Positions 1-8,137 of a stretch of DNA of 36,577 nucleotides are shown piece by piece; the stretch's first letter is position 1, and every line of letters begins with the position of its first letter. Position numbers and translations under genes: made by a program. The notes under the pieces were generated by a model. It did no database searches, was not told the DNA's origin, and saw only the letters and a program-made list of their open reading frames with translations. The DNA is from an uncultured Faecalicoccus sp. (GTDB taxonomy: Bacteria > Bacillota_I > Bacilli_A > Erysipelotrichales > Erysipelotrichaceae). The stretch lies in the NCBI RefSeq assembly GCF_944325745.1, contig NZ_CALVBG010000006.1:1-36577 (forward strand), written 5' to 3'.

Positions 1-97
1 TTTGTCCATTGTTCAGGCCGTATCCAGCCTCCAGGTCACCCGCCGAATCTTTCGAAAAACCTGGTCCTCGTCAACTGTACTAGACAGTCCTGGCGCT
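1..97 (-). ncRNA. glmS-type self-cleaving ribozyme/riboswitch (5' portion, cut by window edge)
   Basis: Read on the minus strand, this stretch carries the hallmark core of the glucosamine-6-phosphate-activated glmS ribozyme. It begins with AGCGCC, and the expected cleavage lies between A (97) and G (96). A small hairpin follows (ACTGT/ACAGT, 74-88), then AGTTGACGAGG, then a helix pairing 59-64 with 31-36 that encloses TTTTTCGAAAGATTCGGCGG. This order matches the known ribozyme family, in which glucosamine-6-phosphate triggers self-cleavage and lowers glmS mRNA. The 3' domain and the glmS gene would lie beyond position 1. A strong promoter sits immediately upstream. I am confident of the core; the 3' pseudoknot and accessory helices cannot be seen. 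Confidence 0.88.
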
Positions 98-129
98 ATG
101 TTCTTTCTTTTTTCTCCATGAATGGGTCC

Positions 130-158
130 ATTATACAGAAAACAAAGAACTTTTACAA
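130..158 (-). promoter_or_regulatory. Promoter of the glmS ribozyme transcript
   Basis: On the minus strand there is TTGTAA (153-158), a 17-base spacer and a perfect TATAAT (130-135). The -35 hexamer overlaps the stop codon of the homocysteine methyltransferase gene (153-155), so the two units are packed without any spacer. Transcription would begin near 123, about 26 bases before the ribozyme cleavage site. Confidence 0.75.
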
Positions 159-1070
159 ATTTCTGACCAAGGTTTCCATGTGACGCTGATCGGTTCCGCA
201 ACATCCGCCCCATATATGAATATTTGCGACTTCTCTTAATCGAAGCATCTGCTGTGCAAATACATCCGGATCCGAACTTTTTAGATCTGCAGAGTGATCC
301 AATTGTGCGAAAGAGAGTGGAGATGTATTGGCCTGGATTCCCAAAAATCTTTCTTTTACCCGTTTCGTCTGATTGAAAGAATGGGATAATGCCTGATAGA
401 GAATGGTGGGATGAACACAATTTGCCATATATAAAACAGGGGAATTCACGGTTTTAGAATCGATTTCTTGGATGGCCTCATGGATCGTTGTTCCATCGAT
501 CAGTTTTCCATCCCTTTGAATCGTAAAACTAAGGATAGTAGGAAGTCCGGAAATATCGGCAGCACGAGCCAGACCCAATGCTTCTGGTAAAGTTGGCATA
601 ATGGCCGCATATAAAAAATCAACTTCTGCCTTCTTGAAATTCTCGATTGTCCAGGCATGAAAAGAAAACGCCTCTTCTTCCGTAAGAGCACCCTCGCCCG
701 TATAAGCATCTCCTCGACATCCCATCAAGGCACCTACTGCCATCTCTACTTGACTTTCCTGTTGAATAGAACGCAAAAAATCCACATTTTTCTGAAACAA
801 ATCTTCATCAAATACGGACCTTCCAATGCGTTCGCGGTTGGCCCTCCTCGTCGGTGTCGTCGCTATAAAAGGCAAAGAATATTTTTCTGCGATCGTCCTA
901 TATTGTTCCCATAAAGTCTTGAGAGCTTTTCTGGCTTGCGGATCATAGACCAGGCCTGCCAAATCGATTTGTTCATCCAAACAGATTCCATATTCTCTTT
1001 GAAGCCGCTGCGACAAGGCCCCTTCCATCAAGATCGTCGGGTGTTCTTTGATCAATTTTCTAAAATCCAT
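153..1070 (-). CDS. mmuM: Homocysteine S-methyltransferase
   Basis: This 305-residue protein transfers a methyl group to homocysteine, probably from S-methylmethionine (or S-adenosylmethionine), to make methionine in the cytoplasm. The family's three zinc-binding cysteines are present: one in ANCVHP (about residue 218) and the pair in GGCCGT (about 290-291). Early LMEGALSQRL and central TILSF blocks also fit the Pcv/MmuM barrel. Length is normal for the family. The start ATG at 1070 has GAGGTGAATC directly before it as a ribosome site. No S-methylmethionine permease (mmuP) is visible beside it. A TATAAT (1091-1096) lies upstream with no good -35, so the gene may have a weak promoter of its own or rely on leakage through the parB terminator. 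The exact methyl donor is inferred. Confidence 0.85.
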   Translation of the reverse strand: MDFRKLIKEHPTILMEGALSQRLQREYGICLDEQIDLAGLVYDPQARKALKTLWEQYRTIAEKYSLPFIATTPTRRANRERIGRSVFDEDLFQKNVDFLRSIQQESQVEMAVGALMGCRGDAYTGEGALTEEEAFSFHAWTIENFKKAEVDFLYAAIMPTLPEALGLARAADISGLPTILSFTIQRDGKLIDGTTIHEAIQEIDSKTVNSPVLYMANCVHPTILYQALSHSFNQTKRVKERFLGIQANTSPLSFAQLDHSADLKSSDPDVFAQQMLRLREVANIHIWGGCCGTDQRHMETLVRNL

Positions 1071-1100
1071 GATTCACCTCATTTGCTTCTATTATACATA

Positions 1101-1127
1101 GAAAAAGAGGAAGCCCTACGCTTCCTC
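1101..1127 (-). terminator. Terminator of the rsmG-parA-parB unit
   Basis: The minus strand reads GAGGAAGC, a 5-base loop, GCTTCCTC, then a T-run. The 5' arm (1120-1127) is built from the last codons of parB and the loop contains its stop codon, so the terminator overlaps the coding end. Confidence 0.85.
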
Positions 1128-1985
1128 GACCAATCCTAACAATTCCAATAAACGATTGAGATCATTGACATCTTCATAATGGATCGATACCGAATGATTG
1201 GTAATATTGACAGAGGTCTGAAAAAATTCTTCCAGGCGATCTTTCGCATCCCGAACATAGGGATCCTGTTCCTCTTTGACCTCTTCTTTTTTTGCCGTCT
1301 TGTCCTTGACAATCTGTTCTACTTTACGAACCGATAACCCCTGCTCGATCGCCTGTTTGGCGACCTTTCGCATATCGCTTTCGTCCTTCAGCCCTAACAA
1401 AGCACGCACATGACCCATGGTCAGTTTCTTTTGGACGACCAGATCCTGCACATCTTCCGGCAGCTTCAAAAGACGAAGCGTATTCGTGATATGTTCACGG
1501 GATTTCCCAACACGGTTCGCCAATTGCTCCTGGGTATATTCCAAGCGATGCATCAGCTGTTCATAAGCCTTGGCTTCTTCAATGACGTTCAGATCCTCAC
1601 GCTGGATATTCTCCAACAAAGCGATCTCCATCATTTCCTGATCGCTCATCTCGACGACAATGGCCGGGATCTCTTCCAAGCCTGCCAGCTTGCTGGCGCG
1701 AAGGCGTCGTTCGCCGGCAATCAAGTCATAACCTTGAATGCTTTTTTTCACTAAGATCGGTGTAAACACACCATGTTGTCGGATGCTTTGGCTGAGCTCC
1801 TGTAAAGCCTGATCATCAAAGATCTTACGCGGCTGATACGGGTTGGGACGAATGTCCGCCACCTTGATCTTTGCCTGCTCTTGCGATTCGGTATGAACCT
1901 CTCCGCTTTGGATCTCATCCAACATCTTCGTTACATCTTGGCCAAACAGTTGGTTCAAACCTTTGCCCAGACGTTTATTCTCCAT
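1116..1985 (-). CDS. parB: Chromosome-partitioning protein ParB (Spo0J family)
   Basis: ParB is a CTP-dependent DNA clamp that loads at parS sites, spreads, and recruits SMC for origin segregation; ParA is its partner ATPase. The protein has the N-terminal KRLGKGLNQLF segment, the CTPase-domain motifs GERRLRAS (about residues 91-98) and ENIQRE, a central helix-turn-helix region (EQLANRVGKSREHITNTLRLL) and a C-terminal dimerisation segment. A GTG at 1994 overlaps the parA stop but leaves only one base after GAGG. ATG at 1985 has AGAGGG eight bases upstream and gives the usual ParB N-terminus, so I chose it (289 residues). It is translationally coupled to parA. I did not find a parS site in the window by eye. 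Confidence 0.95.
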   Translation of the reverse strand: MENKRLGKGLNQLFGQDVTKMLDEIQSGEVHTESQEQAKIKVADIRPNPYQPRKIFDDQALQELSQSIRQHGVFTPILVKKSIQGYDLIAGERRLRASKLAGLEEIPAIVVEMSDQEMMEIALLENIQREDLNVIEEAKAYEQLMHRLEYTQEQLANRVGKSREHITNTLRLLKLPEDVQDLVVQKKLTMGHVRALLGLKDESDMRKVAKQAIEQGLSVRKVEQIVKDKTAKKEEVKEEQDPYVRDAKDRLEEFFQTSVNITNHSVSIHYEDVNDLNRLLELLGLVEEA

Positions 1986-1990
1986 GGGAC

Positions 1991-2764
1991 TCACCCTCTT
2001 TCATTGCGTTTGATCAATTCTTTAGTCAGATCTCCGTAAGCTTTCGCTCCAGAGCTGGAAACATCGTATTCAAAGATCGACATTCCCCTCGATGGTGCTT
2101 CCGATAATTTGATATTTCGAGGAATACTGGTCTGGTAGACTTGTTTCCCAAAGTTTTGACGTACATCTTGTGAAACTTCCACACTGAGCTTGGTGCGGAT
2201 ATCAAACATGGTCATCAGGATCCCTTCGATTCTCAGATCCGGATTATAAAGCTGCTGTACCAGGCGGATCGTCAATAATAACTGGGTCACCCCTTCCAGA
2301 GCATAGTATTCACACTGCACCGGGATCAACACACTGTCTGCTGCCGTCAAAGCATTCGTGTTCAAGATCCCTAAACTGGGCGGGCAGTCGATGATGATAT
2401 AGTCGTATTGATCACGAACCGGAGCCAGAGCTTGTTTAAGAACTTGTTCCTTTCCGTTTCCGATCTTATCCAGTTCCAGATCGGCCCCCGCCAGCATAAT
2501 ATTGGCCGGCACGATATCGATCGGCGGTTCTTTTTTGTGAACGATCACATGTTCGATCGGTTCTTTCTCCAACAAAGCGTTATGGATGCTGAGCTGTCCG
2601 CGATGGGATAAAGCTGCCAATCCCTGGGTGGCATTGCCTTGCGCATCCAGATCCACCAACAATACTTTTTTACCCATATACGCCAGTCCGCTGCTTAAAT
2701 TGATTGCGGTCGTCGTTTTTCCGACACCGCCTTTTTGATTGGATATGGCAATAACTTTTGACAT
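1991..2764 (-). CDS. parA: Chromosome-partitioning ATPase ParA (Soj)
   Basis: This 257-residue P-loop ATPase of the MinD/ParA superfamily works with ParB in chromosome segregation and, in Bacillus, regulates DnaA. The deviant Walker A motif KGGVGKTTT lies at residues 11-19, including the signature lysine. VLLVDLDAQGNAT follows as the Walker A' region, then IIIDCPPSLG as Walker B. Length is typical of Soj. AGGGGG lies five bases before the ATG, and the gene follows rsmG with a single base between rsmG's stop and this start. That is the conserved rsmG-parA-parB order of Firmicutes origins. Confidence 0.96.
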   Translation of the reverse strand: MSKVIAISNQKGGVGKTTTAINLSSGLAYMGKKVLLVDLDAQGNATQGLAALSHRGQLSIHNALLEKEPIEHVIVHKKEPPIDIVPANIMLAGADLELDKIGNGKEQVLKQALAPVRDQYDYIIIDCPPSLGILNTNALTAADSVLIPVQCEYYALEGVTQLLLTIRLVQQLYNPDLRIEGILMTMFDIRTKLSVEVSQDVRQNFGKQVYQTSIPRNIKLSEAPSRGMSIFEYDVSSSGAKAYGDLTKELIKRNERG

Positions 2765-2765
2765 A

Positions 2766-3476
2766 TTAACCCCCTAAAGGCTTCTTTTTGATCTGTCCAT
2801 ACGGACGAGGATATTTTTTCGAAGTCTTTTTTTCTTTCGTAAAATACAAATTGATATGCGCCGCTTCTTCGATCTGTACCGTTTCTTGACAATCAAAACG
2901 AACCTGCAAGATCTTTAAAGCTTCTTGGGCTTCCTGGAGCTCTTCCAAGCCGCTTCTTCCTTTCAGAAAGATCATCTTCCCTTGGACCTTACAAAGCGGA
3001 GCACACAGCTCCAACAAGATTGGTAAACGCGCAACCGCTCGCGCACTGATACAGTCAAAGAGCTCGCGATGTTCTTTGGCCACATCTTCAGCCCGGGCAT
3101 TGATGACCCGGATCTTTTCCAACTGTAAGCTTTCGATCACATGCTCCAAAAAGCGGCACCGCTTCTGCAGCGGTTCGATCATCGTACAATCCCACTGAGG
3201 AAACACGATCTTCAGCGGCAGACAAGGAAAGCCGGCCCCGCTGCCGACATCACAAAAAGAAGTGATGGAACAATCTTTGAACGGCAGGATCGAATCCAAA
3301 AAGTGTTTCGACCAGATCTCCTCCGGCTTGGTGATCGCCGTAAGATTCATCTTCTCGTTCCATTCCAAAAGCAGATCCATATACTTCTGGAACTGTTCTA
3401 ACTGATATTCGCTGACAGGGATCCCATTTTCTTCACAAGCCAGCTGAAATGTTTTCGCGTCTATTACTTTTTCCAT
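2766..3476 (-). CDS. rsmG: 16S rRNA (guanine-527-N7)-methyltransferase RsmG
   Basis: RsmG uses S-adenosylmethionine to methylate N7 of G527 in 16S rRNA; its loss is linked to low-level streptomycin resistance in other bacteria. The 236-residue protein has the expected helical N-terminus (LLEWNEKMNLTAIT, about 36-49), the conserved KHFLDSI and the SAM-binding glycine loop DVGSGAGFPCLP (76-87). The C-terminus is basic (KKTSKKYPRPYGQIKKKP). The start matches the family N-terminus, yet no Shine-Dalgarno sequence precedes it and an extended -10 (3485-3493) ends eight bases before the ATG, suggesting an almost leaderless mRNA. It heads the rsmG-parA-parB unit. The mnmE and mnmG genes that usually precede rsmG are absent here. 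Confidence 0.95.
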   Translation of the reverse strand: MEKVIDAKTFQLACEENGIPVSEYQLEQFQKYMDLLLEWNEKMNLTAITKPEEIWSKHFLDSILPFKDCSITSFCDVGSGAGFPCLPLKIVFPQWDCTMIEPLQKRCRFLEHVIESLQLEKIRVINARAEDVAKEHRELFDCISARAVARLPILLELCAPLCKVQGKMIFLKGRSGLEELQEAQEALKILQVRFDCQETVQIEEAAHINLYFTKEKKTSKKYPRPYGQIKKKPLGG

Positions 3477-3484
3477 GCGAAGAC

Positions 3485-3493
3485 ATTATATCA
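3485..3493 (-). promoter_or_regulatory. Extended -10 promoter of rsmG-parA-parB
   Basis: The minus strand reads TGATATAAT, an extended -10 with a perfect hexamer. The -35 position holds only TAGGAA (3508-3513). The predicted start point, about 7 bases on, is 1-2 bases before the rsmG ATG. Confidence 0.6.
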
Positions 3494-3568
3494 AAGATCG
3501 TTTTTGTTTCCTAGAGACACTCTATCGCAAGTATTGCCATCATTCGTGTCAGTTTTTCTCATCCAAAC

Positions 3569-3591
3569 AAAAAACCACCTTAATCGGTGGT
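3569..3591 (-). terminator. Terminator of the teichoic-acid (tag) operon
   Basis: The minus strand reads ACCACC, loop GATTAA, GGTGGT, then TTTTTT. The loop holds the TAA stop codon of the TagB-like gene, so coding end and terminator coincide. Confidence 0.88.
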
Positions 3592-4680
3592 CTTCATCAG
3601 TTCGTGAATCAAAGAAACAACTCTTTGCGTATTGTGTGTATCGGCATAAGCCATATATTTTTGACGGAAGGCATCCAATCTTGGATCCTTTTCCAAATTT
3701 TGGAGCGCCTGGACCAGATCCGATTCCTGCGTACAGATCGCTCCCGGAAACTCATTTCGATAGTCGATATTCAAACCGATCGAATCTTCATATTCTTCCA
3801 GATCATCGATATAAGCAATCATCGGTTTCTCCAGCAGCGAATAATCCAGGATCACCGATGAATAATCGCTGATCAAGACATCGCTGAGGGTCATCAGTGT
3901 ATACAGATCTTCTTTTTGACAATCGACGGCCCGCGGATGATCGATCGATACCGGCGGTAAAAGCGGATGAAATTTATAGAGGATCACATAGTCATCCCCT
4001 AAGGCATCCAAGACCTTTGGAATATCAAAACTGGCCACTTGGAAGCCTTTGATGATATTGCCCCGAAATGTCGGTGCATATAAGATGCTTTTCTTGTGGC
4101 GGCAGATCGGATTCTTCCGCAGGAATTCTTCTTTCTGTTTTTCCTGCTTTTGGAAATCCATCAACTCATCGATCCGCGGCATTCCCGTCACATGAACTTG
4201 CCCGCAAGAAACTTCAAAGGCTTCGGCATAAATTGCTTGCCAGTATTTCGAACTACAAAGGATCGCATCGTAGCCTTTGATCTCGTAGGAGCGTTCGATC
4301 TGGTTCCCGAATTTTTTGATGGCCCCGCAGGCATGCCATACTTGTAAGACTTTCGTGCCTCTGGGTTTATAGTGGGAGACAACATAATTATTGTCATTTA
4401 AGATCACCAGCTGACTCTTTTTGATCTCAATCAGCTGCCGACAAAGATCCAGAAAGTAGAGAAAATCGCCCCAGAGCGTCTTTTTGATCTGCATCAGATC
4501 ATAATGGATCTGAAACTTCGCTTCTTTTTTTAATGCCTGATCGATCAAAGCCAGATCTCCGCTCAAATGATCCATGGTCATACTGATAAACGTGATGCGG
4601 TTGGGCTGCGGTTTCATCCATCCGGTCAAAACATTCAAGATCCCTAAAACGATCTTTAAGATCCATTGTTCCAGTTTCAT
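3580..4680 (-). CDS. CDP-glycerol glycerophosphotransferase family protein (TagB-like)
   Basis: This 366-residue GT-B enzyme of the Glyphos_transf family moves glycerol-phosphate from CDP-glycerol to a membrane-linked acceptor at the cytoplasmic face. The N-terminus (MKLEQWILKIVLGILNVL) is a hydrophobic or amphipathic membrane-association segment. Family motifs appear in order: VWHACGAIKKFG (about 114-125), YAPTFRG (201-207), YKFHPL (235-240) and SDYSSVILDYSLLEKP (271-286). The WHACG-type motif instead of WHGTPLKRL, and the short length, resemble TagB/TarB primases that add the first glycerol-phosphate rather than TagF polymerases; that assignment is inference. GGAG lies seven bases before the ATG, which overlaps the previous stop by 4 bases. 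It is the last gene of the tag operon. Confidence 0.85.
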   Translation of the reverse strand: MKLEQWILKIVLGILNVLTGWMKPQPNRITFISMTMDHLSGDLALIDQALKKEAKFQIHYDLMQIKKTLWGDFLYFLDLCRQLIEIKKSQLVILNDNNYVVSHYKPRGTKVLQVWHACGAIKKFGNQIERSYEIKGYDAILCSSKYWQAIYAEAFEVSCGQVHVTGMPRIDELMDFQKQEKQKEEFLRKNPICRHKKSILYAPTFRGNIIKGFQVASFDIPKVLDALGDDYVILYKFHPLLPPVSIDHPRAVDCQKEDLYTLMTLSDVLISDYSSVILDYSLLEKPMIAYIDDLEEYEDSIGLNIDYRNEFPGAICTQESDLVQALQNLEKDPRLDAFRQKYMAYADTHNTQRVVSLIHELMKTTD

Positions 4681-5876
4681 GCCTGTTCTCCTGCCAACAG
4701 ATCCAGAACGCGTTTTGAGGCATGTCCGTCATCCAGATTGTTGAAGCGTTTTGAAAAGTCATCCAGTTTGCTTCGATCATAGACGCCTGCCTGGATATCT
4801 TGACAAAGCTTTTCTTCACTGCGATAGATCTTCCCCGGAAGATCTTTGGTGATATCGAGATAGAAACCTCTTAGATCACTGGCATAATTTTCCAGATCAT
4901 ACATATAGAAATACATCGGCCGTTTTAAGATCGCATAATCAAAGAACACACTGGAATAATCTGTGATCAAGATATCGCTGATCACATACAATTCATTGAT
5001 CTCGGCCGCTGCCGGGATCGAATATAAAAATCCCTTTAAAGACGGATCATCCTGATATTTATTGATGATCAAATAATGCGGTTTGAACAAGACGATAAAG
5101 TCTTCGCCCAAGATCTTTTTCCATAAGCGGAAATCCGCTTTCAATTCAAACGTGTAGCCGGCACTGACATACGAATTATCCCGCCATGTCGGTGCATAAA
5201 GAATGATCTTTTTATCCATCGGCAGCTGCAGACGGTTTTTGATGGAAAGAATCTGTTCCTGGGTCGCATTGACGATAAAGTCATTGCGCGGATAACCCGT
5301 TTCCACCAGCCTTTGCGGATCGATCCCAAAGGCATGCGGAAAGACTTCTGTACAAAAAGCATTGGGAGAGATCATATAGTTATAGCGGGCCACATCGACA
5401 TCATAGCTGTGACACATTTGTTCATAGCTCACCGCCGAACGATAAAATGTCGTATCCTCGGCTACATCGATATCGTGTGCCAGCCGTTTCAAAGGCGTCC
5501 CATGCCAAGTCTGTAAATAAACTTGTTCCGGTTTCTTACAGATATAAAGCGGAAGCTTGCAGTTGACGACCCAAAATTTCGCTTTCGACAAATGATAAAA
5601 ATAAGAAAAGCTGAAATACTCTTTGATCTCGGCTCCCGGAATTTGCAGACCTTTCTTTTTATGGTGCTTGATAAACCAGATAAAACGATAGCCTTGCCAT
5701 CTTGGATCTTGGATCATCGCCTCATAAATAGCGCGTGGATTATCCGAATATCCCCGTCCATGAAACGAGATAAAGATCACCTGTTTATCATCGACCGAAA
5801 CGAACCGATACAACATTTTATAAAGAAGACGAATCAGCTTCCCGGCCCATTTTTTGATCAGTCGCAAGAAGAACAT
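4677..5876 (-). CDS. CDP-glycerol:poly(glycerophosphate) glycerophosphotransferase (TagF-like)
   Basis: This 399-residue enzyme is predicted to extend a poly(glycerol-phosphate) chain using CDP-glycerol on the inner face of the membrane. Motifs in order are an amphipathic basic N-terminus (residues 1-25), QTWHGTPLKRL (122-132), GYPRND (194-199), YAPTWRD (227-233), FKPHY (264-268, with the conserved HY-type histidine) and TDYSSVFFDYAILKRP (305-320). It corresponds to the catalytic half of TagF without the N-terminal extension. GGGGG lies five bases before the ATG. It starts 14 bases after the GT2-TagF fusion gene and overlaps the TagB-like gene by 4 bases, so all three are cotranscribed. Whether it is polymerase or primer-extender cannot be decided from sequence alone. 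Confidence 0.88.
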   Translation of the reverse strand: MFFLRLIKKWAGKLIRLLYKMLYRFVSVDDKQVIFISFHGRGYSDNPRAIYEAMIQDPRWQGYRFIWFIKHHKKKGLQIPGAEIKEYFSFSYFYHLSKAKFWVVNCKLPLYICKKPEQVYLQTWHGTPLKRLAHDIDVAEDTTFYRSAVSYEQMCHSYDVDVARYNYMISPNAFCTEVFPHAFGIDPQRLVETGYPRNDFIVNATQEQILSIKNRLQLPMDKKIILYAPTWRDNSYVSAGYTFELKADFRLWKKILGEDFIVLFKPHYLIINKYQDDPSLKGFLYSIPAAAEINELYVISDILITDYSSVFFDYAILKRPMYFYMYDLENYASDLRGFYLDITKDLPGKIYRSEEKLCQDIQAGVYDRSKLDDFSKRFNNLDDGHASKRVLDLLAGEQA

Positions 5877-5890
5877 AACATCCCCCTACT

Positions 5891-8137
5891 CTATTGAAAT
5901 ACTTCTTTTACAATATTTTCACTGGCATGTCCGTCGTCGAAACAACAGAACCGATCATAGAACTCTTCATAGCGTTTGGCATAGCGTTTCTGGATCTGAT
6001 CAATATGTAAGATCGCATCGATCACTTCTTCACTGGTATACAGTAAAGGCCCCGGTACTTCAGTGTGCATATCGATATAGAACCCTCTTAACTGATTCTT
6101 ATATTTTTCAATGTCATACGTATAAAATAAGATCGGCCGTTTTAAATTCGCGAAATCAAAGAAGACACTGGAATAATCTGTGATACAGATATCTGTGATC
6201 AAATAGATTTCCGAAATATCATCGTACGAACTCAAATTATACGCAAAGCCCTCCAGGCCCGTCGTATCGATCTTATCCGCAATATAATGATGCGTCCGCA
6301 ATAAAAGAACATAGTCTTTCCCGAGCAGCGTCTTCATCTTCTGCAGATCCAAGGCCAAGGTAAACTTATATTCTCCTTTGCCATAATGTTCATCATCCCG
6401 CCAGGTCGGCGCATAAAGGATCGTCTTTTTCTCTTTAGGGATCCCCAGTTTCGCTTTGAGCGCCTGCGCTCTTTGATCCCGGTCCGGCGCATAGAGAATA
6501 TCGTTTCGCGGATATCCATATTCCAACATCTTTCCTTCATAGAGAAAACAGCTGCGGAAAGTCTTCGATGAAAATGGATTGGCACTGACCAGATAATCCC
6601 ATTCCTGACGTTGACGATAGAACTGTTCTTTATATTTCGGTGAGGCACTGGTCACCTCTTCCTGGTCAAAGACGAGCCGTTTTAAAGGCGTTCCATGCCA
6701 CGTCTCCAAAAAGATCTGTCCTTCCCGTTTGCGATACCATAAGGGCTGACGCACATTAAAAACCAGGTATTTGCTTACGGCCAAATAATAAGCATACTGA
6801 AAAGAAAAGCGCTTAACACACTTGGCCCCATAAGGAATATCATGATTGCCGTTGATCGCCCAGACACATTCATATTTTCCTGGTGCCATCTTCTGTAAAG
6901 CTTCATAGATATATTTGGGTGAGTCGGAATAATTCTTCGCCATAAAAGTCTCAAACAACACTACATTTTCTTTGATCGGCAGTTTGAGATAACGATGATA
7001 ATAAGCCAATTTATACAGCGTATTCTTATTCTTGTTCTTAAAGATCGAAGCCAGCTTGCCTTTGCCAAAACGCCAGCGGATCGCTCTTTGGACCCCTTTC
7101 AGATCGCCTTCGATCAAAGGCAGGACCAGGCGCTTTGTTGACCGGCTCAATTCATCCAATGCTTGCGGCGCACTGTCCGCAATCGTTTTTTGGATCCTCT
7201 CAAAGTAAGTCGTTCTCCATTTTTCTTCCTTTGAACGACGAATATGACGAATCATTTGTTTTGAATAATAACGAATCAGCTTGCGATCCAGGCTGTACCG
7301 CACCGGTCCGTTTGGATCCAGATAGTCTCGGGCAATCTCCACACTGCGGCAGCGTTCTTCAAACCGGTCTTCACTGTCTTCCTGATCCAGACTTGGTTCA
7401 TGGATTGGATCGTTATGCTTGCGTTTCACATACCAGGCATCCGGTGCTTCTAAAAAAGTCCGGGCTTTTTCCAAGACACGAGAAAGAAAGATCTGATCGC
7501 TGAAATAGCGAAGATCTTCTTCAAAATACAAATCATTCTCCACCAGAAACTTTGTCCGATAAAGATTGCCAAGACATGTGACTTTCTGAAATCCGCTGCG
7601 CTTGATCAATGTATGATAAAGAGCTTTGATCTTTTCCGAATCAGACTGCGAAAAACGATCTAAAGCACTCTGGATCTTTTCCTGTCGGGCCTGTTCTTTT
7701 TCGAGCTGATCTTCTTCATCAATTTCTTCTTTCTGGATCTTTTCGATAAAATTCGCTTTGTTGTTCCACGTGTTGCGGACCGTTCCATAGACCAGATCCT
7801 GTTCTTGCACATTTTCCATCAATTTCGAAAATGTTGATTCCAAGACATAGTCGTCACTGTCCAGAAAATAGAGATAGTTAGTTTCACAAGCACGGATTCC
7901 CGCATTGCGGCAAGCCGCTGTACCCTTCTTTTCTTCTAATTGGACCACTTTCAAATCAAGTTCGCTAAAATCTTCAAGGATCGGCTTCACATCCACCAAA
8001 GGATGATCCAAAACCAAAAGAACTTTAAAATCAGAAAACTGTGATTCTTTTAAAGACCGCAAGGCTTCTTTTAAATAATGAGGATAATCGTGAAAAGGCA
8101 GAATAACAGTCAGATCAGTCATGATGTTTGAGCTCAT
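5891..8137 (-). CDS. Bifunctional GT2 glycosyltransferase - CDP-glycerol glycerophosphotransferase fusion
   Basis: This 748-residue two-domain protein has an N-terminal GT-A family 2 glycosyltransferase. That half opens with TVILPFHDYPHYL (10-22), carries the KGTAACRNAGI donor-site motif (71-81) and has the metal-binding DSDD (93-96). A charged linker (about 130-170) follows. The C-terminal TagF-type half has ETWHGTPLKRL (478-488), GYPRND (541-546), YAPTWRD (575-581), RTHHY (614-618) and TDYSSVFFDFANLKRP (653-668). Such fusions in teichoic-acid and capsule loci can build a polymer that alternates sugar and glycerol-phosphate; that role is inferred. The start is uncertain: ATG 8137 overlaps tagD by 23 bases, ATG 8122 by 8 bases, and neither has a strong ribosome site. 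Confidence 0.88.
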   Translation of the reverse strand: MSSNIMTDLTVILPFHDYPHYLKEALRSLKESQFSDFKVLLVLDHPLVDVKPILEDFSELDLKVVQLEEKKGTAACRNAGIRACETNYLYFLDSDDYVLESTFSKLMENVQEQDLVYGTVRNTWNNKANFIEKIQKEEIDEEDQLEKEQARQEKIQSALDRFSQSDSEKIKALYHTLIKRSGFQKVTCLGNLYRTKFLVENDLYFEEDLRYFSDQIFLSRVLEKARTFLEAPDAWYVKRKHNDPIHEPSLDQEDSEDRFEERCRSVEIARDYLDPNGPVRYSLDRKLIRYYSKQMIRHIRRSKEEKWRTTYFERIQKTIADSAPQALDELSRSTKRLVLPLIEGDLKGVQRAIRWRFGKGKLASIFKNKNKNTLYKLAYYHRYLKLPIKENVVLFETFMAKNYSDSPKYIYEALQKMAPGKYECVWAINGNHDIPYGAKCVKRFSFQYAYYLAVSKYLVFNVRQPLWYRKREGQIFLETWHGTPLKRLVFDQEEVTSASPKYKEQFYRQRQEWDYLVSANPFSSKTFRSCFLYEGKMLEYGYPRNDILYAPDRDQRAQALKAKLGIPKEKKTILYAPTWRDDEHYGKGEYKFTLALDLQKMKTLLGKDYVLLLRTHHYIADKIDTTGLEGFAYNLSSYDDISEIYLITDICITDYSSVFFDFANLKRPILFYTYDIEKYKNQLRGFYIDMHTEVPGPLLYTSEEVIDAILHIDQIQKRYAKRYEEFYDRFCCFDDGHASENIVKEVFQ

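Noticed and set aside
13-420. 135-residue open frame on the minus strand at the left edge
   Set aside because: It overlaps the homocysteine methyltransferase in another frame and runs through the glmS ribozyme; the protein has no family-like pattern.
1410-1754. 114-residue open frame opposite parB
   Set aside because: It is the antisense shadow of a well-supported gene, with no ribosome site or recognisable domain.
7762-7777. parS-like sequence TGTTCCACGTGTTGCG
   Set aside because: Only 11 of 16 bases agree with TGTTTCACGTGAAACA, the right arm does not pair with the left, and it lies inside the GT2 coding sequence. No better parS was found by eye.
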